64,000 bases of DNA from an uncultured Prevotellaceae bacterium. Its GTDB lineage: Bacteria > Bacteroidota > Bacteroidia > Bacteroidales > Muribaculaceae. Position 1 is the first letter of the stretch. Every line of letters starts with the position of its first letter. Location: contig ONEL01000003.1 in the NCBI GenBank assembly GCA_900316835.1, positions 62,001 to 126,000 of the forward strand, read 5' to 3'. A program made the position numbers and the translations under genes. The notes under the pieces were generated by a model that was not told the origin of the DNA, did no database searches, and was given only the letters and a program-made list of their open reading frames with translations. Shown here one piece after another: positions 60,166-64,000 of the stretch.

Positions 60166-60199
60166 AACGCATCTCACTCCTGAAAGCGAGATGCGTTTA
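60166..60199 (+). terminator. Terminator of the small lipoprotein gene
   Basis: AAACGCATCTC and GAGATGCGTTT: 11-bp stem, 12-nt loop, followed by ATTATTTTT. Confidence 0.8.
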
Positions 60200-60261
60200 T
60201 TATTTTTATTATGCTTCACTGTGGTGTGAACAAGTACACTTGTCCACACACCACATCGCGA

Positions 60262-60801
60262 TTACTCCTTGATGAGGGTGGCACCCTTCTTGAGAGCCTC
60301 CTCATTCATGGGGATGAGGTGCCAGTGACGCTCGGGAAGAGTCTTCTTGAGTCCCTTGAGCACGTTCTCAATGGTCACAATGGGTTTCACCTTGAGATAA
60401 GCACCCAGCACAATCATGTTGAAAGCCTTGCTGTTGTTGATCTCGATGGTAGCCTCGGTGGCCTCGATGCGATAAATCTTGATATCGGTGCGAGTGGGAG
60501 GAGTGTTAATGCCGTAACCGTCGTAGATGAGCACACCGCCAGGTTTCACCATCTTCTCAAACTTGTCGAGACTCTGCTGGTTGAGTACCACAGCAGTGTC
60601 ATACATGTTGAGGATGGGCGAGCTGATGCGCTCGTCGCTCACGATAACGGTAACGTTGGCAGTACCGCCACGTTGCTCGGGACCGTAAGAAGGCATCCAT
60701 GTCACTTCCTTGTCTTCCATCAATCCTGAGTAGGCAAGAATCTTACCCATTGAGAGGACACCCTGTCCTCCAAAGCCTGCTATTACTATTTCTTCTTTCA
60801 T
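60262..60801 (-). CDS. 2-oxoacid:ferredoxin oxidoreductase, gamma subunit
   Basis: 179 residues. IAGFGGQGVLSMGKILAYSG (about 6-25), then MPSYGPEQRGGTANVTVIVSDERI and NSKAFNMIVLGAYLKV match VorC/KorC gamma subunits. Electron-carrying complex that oxidises branched-chain or 2-oxoglutarate ketoacids to CoA esters, reducing ferredoxin. Last gene of a four-gene operon that runs ferredoxin, alpha, beta, gamma. Confidence 0.9.
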   Translation of the reverse strand: MKEEIVIAGFGGQGVLSMGKILAYSGLMEDKEVTWMPSYGPEQRGGTANVTVIVSDERISSPILNMYDTAVVLNQQSLDKFEKMVKPGGVLIYDGYGINTPPTRTDIKIYRIEATEATIEINNSKAFNMIVLGAYLKVKPIVTIENVLKGLKKTLPERHWHLIPMNEEALKKGATLIKE

Positions 60802-60803
60802 GA

Positions 60804-61568
60804 TTATTCTTTATTTTTTAAATCACCCAGTGGGTACTTAGCAAACATGTTCTCTTGTAGCCATTCGTTGGCCTTCACGGGAGTGAGTTTCCATCCGGTG
60901 TTGCAGGTGCTCACAATTTCCACTACCGAGCATCCCTTGCCGTCCATGCTGTTTTGGAAAGCTTTCTTGAGAGCGGCTTTAGTCTTGCGAACTGCAGCTG
61001 GGCTGTAAACTGTTTGACGTGTCACATAGCAAGTGCCATCGAGTTGTGCTAGCAGGTTGCTGATAGCCAAGGGATAGCCATTGAGGTCGGCACGGCGTCC
61101 GTAGGGGCAAGTAGCGGTCTTTTGTCCCAGCAGTGTGGTAGGCGCCATTTGTCCACCAGTCATACCATAGATGGCATTGTTGATGAAGATGATGGTAATG
61201 TTCTCACCACGGTTAGCGGCATGGATAGTCTCAGCAGTACCAATAGCCGAGAGGTCACCGTCGCCCTGATAGGTGAAGACGAGCTTGTCGGGCATCAAGC
61301 GCTTGGTAGCTGTAGCCATTGCTGGAGCGCGTCCGTGAGCGGCCTCGAGCCAGTCGATATCAATGTAGTTATAGGCAAAGACAGCGCAACCCACTGGTGA
61401 AACGCCAATGGCTTTTTCTTGCAGTCCCATTTCCTCAATAACCTCGGCAACGAGTTTGTGCACAACGCCATGGCTACAACCAGGGCAGTAGTGCATGTGT
61501 GCTTCGTTGAGAAGCGATGGTCTCTTGTAGACCCTGTTTTCAGGGCGAATTATATCTTTAAGTTCCAT
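60804..61568 (-). CDS. 2-oxoacid:ferredoxin oxidoreductase, beta (TPP-binding) subunit
   Basis: 254 residues. LLNEAHMHYCPGCSHGVVHKLV, VSPVGCAVFAYNY, TYQGDGDLSAIGTAETIHAANRGENITIIFINNAIYGMTGGQMAPTT with the TPP/Mg GDGD-NN motif, then CPYGRRADLNGYP. Gene ends 2 bp before the gamma start. VorA- or KorB-type. Confidence 0.92.
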   Translation of the reverse strand: MELKDIIRPENRVYKRPSLLNEAHMHYCPGCSHGVVHKLVAEVIEEMGLQEKAIGVSPVGCAVFAYNYIDIDWLEAAHGRAPAMATATKRLMPDKLVFTYQGDGDLSAIGTAETIHAANRGENITIIFINNAIYGMTGGQMAPTTLLGQKTATCPYGRRADLNGYPLAISNLLAQLDGTCYVTRQTVYSPAAVRKTKAALKKAFQNSMDGKGCSVVEIVSTCNTGWKLTPVKANEWLQENMFAKYPLGDLKNKE

Positions 61569-61600
61569 AATGGTCTTGATTGTGTGTGTTAATGAGTTGA

Positions 61601-62692
61601 TTATCCTAATTTGTTAACCAGTTTCTCTTTGAGAGCTGTGAGAATCTCGTCGGGAGCGGGAACATTACCACCCAGGCGGTAGAAGATGTCAACAGGGTAC
61701 TTGCACTCGGTAGCGAGTTTCACATCCTCGATGAGCTGACCGGCACTGAGCTCTACGCTAAGGATACCCTTAACACCCTCAGCAGCCTTGCGAATAGCGT
61801 CAACTGGGAAAGGCCACAATGTGATGGGACGAGCGATACCCACCTTGATGCCTTCCTCGGCAGCAAGCTCCATAGCCTTATGGCTGATGCGTGCCATGCT
61901 ACCAAATGCCACGATGAGGTAGTCGCAATCGTCGGTGTTAATCAACTCGCAACGTTGCTCGTTCTTCTCAATCTCACGATAGGTAGCCTGGAAGCGATGG
62001 TTGTTCTCCTCCATCTTGTCGTCATCGAGCTCAAGCGAAGTGATGATGTTCTTGGGGCGCATGCCCTTGCGGCCGTTCACAGCCCATGGGCAGTTCTCAC
62101 GAATCCACTCCTCGGTGTGGCGTGGACGTTGCTCGGGAAGCACCACTTTCTCCATCATTTGGCCAATCACACCGTCGGCAAGGATCATCGACACCGCGCG
62201 ATACTTAAATGCCAGGTCCCAACCCAGTGCCACGAAGTCGACCATTTCCTGCACCGAAGCAGGAGCCAGTGTAATCAAGCGGTAGTCGCCATGACCACCA
62301 CCCTTAACAGCCTGGAAATAGTCGGCCTGTGAGGGGTGAATAGTTCCCAGTCCAGGTCCACCACGCATCACGTTAATAACCAATGCGGGGACCTCGCTAG
62401 CTGCCATGTAGCTCATACCCTCTTGCATCAAGCTGAAGCCTGGGCTAGAAGTTGAAGTGAGCACTATCTTGCCACACGAAGCACCAGCATACACCATGTT
62501 GATTGCAGCCACTTCACTCTCGGCCTGCAGCACTACCATACCAGTAGTTTCCCAGGGCATTTCTTCTTCCAGTTTTTCGAGAACCTCCGACTGCGGGGTA
62601 ATAGGATAACCAAAATAACCGTCGGCACCATAGCGAATGGCGGCCACAGCCAGTGCCTCATTACCCTTCATTAATGTAACTTTATCGTTCAT
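61601..62692 (-). CDS. 2-oxoacid:ferredoxin oxidoreductase, alpha subunit (VorB-like)
   Basis: 363 residues. MNDKVTLMKGNEALAVAAIRYGADGYFGYPITPQSEVLE, LQAESEVAAINMVYAGASCG, TSTSSPGFSLMQEGMSYMAASEVPALVINVMRGGPGLG. Complete length; the name VorB (3-methyl-2-oxobutanoate) is by resemblance, since KorA is close. Conserved order after the ferredoxin gene supports assignment to this operon. Confidence 0.9.
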   Translation of the reverse strand: MNDKVTLMKGNEALAVAAIRYGADGYFGYPITPQSEVLEKLEEEMPWETTGMVVLQAESEVAAINMVYAGASCGKIVLTSTSSPGFSLMQEGMSYMAASEVPALVINVMRGGPGLGTIHPSQADYFQAVKGGGHGDYRLITLAPASVQEMVDFVALGWDLAFKYRAVSMILADGVIGQMMEKVVLPEQRPRHTEEWIRENCPWAVNGRKGMRPKNIITSLELDDDKMEENNHRFQATYREIEKNEQRCELINTDDCDYLIVAFGSMARISHKAMELAAEEGIKVGIARPITLWPFPVDAIRKAAEGVKGILSVELSAGQLIEDVKLATECKYPVDIFYRLGGNVPAPDEILTALKEKLVNKLG

Positions 62693-62737
62693 CGTTTCTA
62701 CGGTTTTTGTTTTTTTAGGTTGATTACAATAGTTGTT

Positions 62738-62968
62738 TTACTTCTCTACAACACGATATACCTCAATGCAAGCGTCGGGACATACAAGAGCGCAGCTCTG
62801 GCATCCAATGCACTTGTCGGCGTTAGCCATGTAGGCATAATGGTAACCTCGGTTGTTTACTTCATTTTTCTTAAGGTCAAGCACATCTTGCGGGCAGGCC
62901 ACAACACACAGGTTACAGCCCTTGCAGCGCTCGGTGTTGACCGTTACTGCTCCATGAATTTTTGCCAT
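62738..62968 (-). CDS. Two-[4Fe-4S] ferredoxin subunit of the oxidoreductase
   Basis: 76 residues. Two clusters: CKGCNLCVVACP (about 15-26) and CIGCQSCALVCPD (about 53-65). It is the delta subunit carrying electrons to the complex. First gene of the operon; -7 box TATATTTG at 62999-63006 (minus), about 31 nt upstream. Confidence 0.92.
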   Translation of the reverse strand: MAKIHGAVTVNTERCKGCNLCVVACPQDVLDLKKNEVNNRGYHYAYMANADKCIGCQSCALVCPDACIEVYRVVEK

Positions 62969-62998
62969 ATTATTTTAAAGTGTTTTAGTTAAGTCATG

Positions 62999-63006
62999 CA
63001 AATATA
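62999..63006 (-). promoter_or_regulatory. -7 box of the VOR/KOR operon
   Basis: TATATTTG on the minus strand, 30 nt before the ferredoxin ATG. Confidence 0.6.
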
Positions 63007-63172
63007 CAAAACTTCCTTGAAACAAACACTATAATTAATAAAGAATTTATCAACAACGCTTAAATATCACATTAGCTGGTATTGAGCTCCAATGAACCTC
63101 TTATTTAGACAGAAAGGCGCGCTAACCAATTAATCACTACTTGTTGTGATTGCCCGGGTGCAGAGTTTTTTG

Positions 63173-63180
63173 TACTTTTG
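63173..63180 (+). promoter_or_regulatory. -7 box of the terminal TonB-dependent receptor
   Basis: TACTTTTG ends 5 nt before the GTG at 63186, so transcription would begin at or next to the start codon (leaderless). Confidence 0.55.
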
Positions 63181-63185
63181 CACCC

Positions 63186-64000
63186 GTGAAAATAGGCTTT
63201 AAAATATTATGTGCTATAGCGTGCCAGGTTTTGGTGCCATCAATGTGGGGAATGGGGACTAGTGACCCTCATGAGCCGGCTGCTGCCGAAGTCGACACCA
63301 CAGTGGTGCTGGAGGGCGTGAGCGTGACGGCTATCAAGCAACAGAGCAACTTGACCAACATTGGTTCGCAGGCGACTATTATTGGTCGCCAGAGCATTGA
63401 GAGTCAAGGCATTGCAACTGTGCGTGGAGCAAGCGACCTAGTGCCCAATTTTTTCCTGCCCGACTATGGCAGTCGCATGACATCGACCATCTATGTGCGT
63501 GGCTTGGGAGCTCGCATCGACCAGCCGTCGATAGGCTTGAACATTGACAATGTGCCGGTACTCTGCAAGGAGAATTACGACTTCGACATAGCCGATATCG
63601 CACGCGTGGAAATGCTGCGTGGTCCACAAAGCACCCTCTACGGTCGCAACACCATGGGTGGCTTGATGAATGTGTACACGCTATCACCACTGTCGTGGCA
63701 AGGTACTCGCATCATTGCCGAGCTGGCGTCGCACATGAGCCTTAAGCTCGGAGCTAGCCATTATGCACGCGTCGGTGAGAAGTTAGGCATCTCGGGAAGC
63801 ATATATTACACCTCTACCCAAGGTCAATATAAGAACGAGTATAACGGCAAGAACTGCGACTGGGAGCGACAAGGCTCGGCACGCATGAAGGTGGTGTGGC
63901 AACCGTCGCCATCACTCACCGTGAGCAACACACTCAGCGGCTCAATAAGTCGCCAGGGAGGCTACCCCTACGAATGGGTGGAGGCAGGTCGCATCGCCTA
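63186..64000 (+). CDS. TonB-dependent outer-membrane receptor, N-terminal part (partial, GTG start)
   Basis: About 271 residues before the window edge. GTG start: VKIGFKILCAIACQVLVPSM is a signal peptide; an ATG appears only after it, at 63240. Then TonB box-like VVLEGVSVTAIK, a plug domain (about 57-190): IGRQSIESQGIATVRGASDL, MTSTIYVRGLGARIDQPS, GLNIDNVPVLCKENYDFD, IARVEMLRGPQSTLYGRNTM, and the first barrel strands with YYTSTQGQYKNEY. No carboxypeptidase-like N-terminal domain. A siderophore/vitamin-type or carbohydrate receptor; the ligand is unknown. The gene continues past the window. Confidence 0.88.
   Translation, partial: MKIGFKILCAIACQVLVPSMWGMGTSDPHEPAAAEVDTTVVLEGVSVTAIKQQSNLTNIGSQATIIGRQSIESQGIATVRGASDLVPNFFLPDYGSRMTSTIYVRGLGARIDQPSIGLNIDNVPVLCKENYDFDIADIARVEMLRGPQSTLYGRNTMGGLMNVYTLSPLSWQGTRIIAELASHMSLKLGASHYARVGEKLGISGSIYYTSTQGQYKNEYNGKNCDWERQGSARMKVVWQPSPSLTVSNTLSGSISRQGGYPYEWVEAGRIA

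Overview
The window is chromosomal DNA of a Bacteroidota bacterium, almost certainly order Bacteroidales. Evidence: many genes are preceded by a TAnnTTTG -7 box (often with TTTG about 20 bp upstream) instead of a Shine-Dalgarno-dominated leader; there are SusC/TonB-type receptors, ECF sigma / FecR-like pairs, a type IX secretion sorting domain, a DUF4835 (PorD-like) protein, a VOR/KOR ferredoxin oxidoreductase operon and dockerin-like C-terminal tails. A Muribaculaceae- or Prevotella-like host is my best guess, not a demonstrated one.

Layout. 1-2.3 kb: start of a TonB-type receptor (cut by the window edge), rlmD, a small secreted protein. 2.3-7.1 kb: an AT-rich foreign insert next to tRNA-Ser(UGA), with three extra partial copies of the tRNA 3' end, each beside a hairpin, a GIY-YIG fusion gene, a secreted protein and an IS1634-type transposase remnant. 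7.3-24.6 kb: core block dnaN, dnaQ-like exonuclease, coaBC, DUF4835/porD, recN, rlmB, interrupted between coaBC and porD by a 10 kb accessory segment holding two ECF sigma / anti-sigma / outer-membrane-barrel cassettes and two minus-strand genes (unknown protein, AAA+DUF4143 ATPase). 24.6-28.4 kb: DUF2442/DUF4160 pair flanked by duplicated terminator hairpins, M13 peptidase, XRE-type regulator. 28.4-29.8 kb: gene-free DNA rich in short repeats. 29.8-38.4 kb: accessory island with a DNA-binding-like protein, a SIR2-like gene split by one in-frame stop, a cyclase-like SatD / DUF3307 / PHP-SMC-ATPase cassette with tandem inverted-repeat operators, a headless LRR protein with a dockerin tail, repeats, and an antitoxin with a truncated toxin. 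38.4-56.5 kb: mostly housekeeping genes on the minus strand (uvrA, lytic transglycosylase, T9SS-sorted protein, radical SAM enzyme plus its likely partner protein, PepSY proteins, RluA-type synthase, dnaJ, grpE, ispE, a secreted dockerin-tailed protein), then ispD-recG on the plus strand. 56.5-64 kb: secreted protein, an ECF sigma / membrane anti-sigma-like / Spy-like stress set, small lipoprotein, the VOR operon, and the start of another TonB-dependent receptor.

Best candidates for undescribed biology: (1) the radical SAM/SPASM enzyme at 44416-45486 with an adjacent exported protein that carries two YGxRPNP repeats and an acyl-carrier-protein-like domain lacking the phosphopantetheine serine; (2) the SatD-like / DUF3307 / PHP-SMC cassette at 32166-36327 beside a broken SIR2-like gene, which looks like a defence island. 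All functional statements come from reading translations by eye; no database search was possible.
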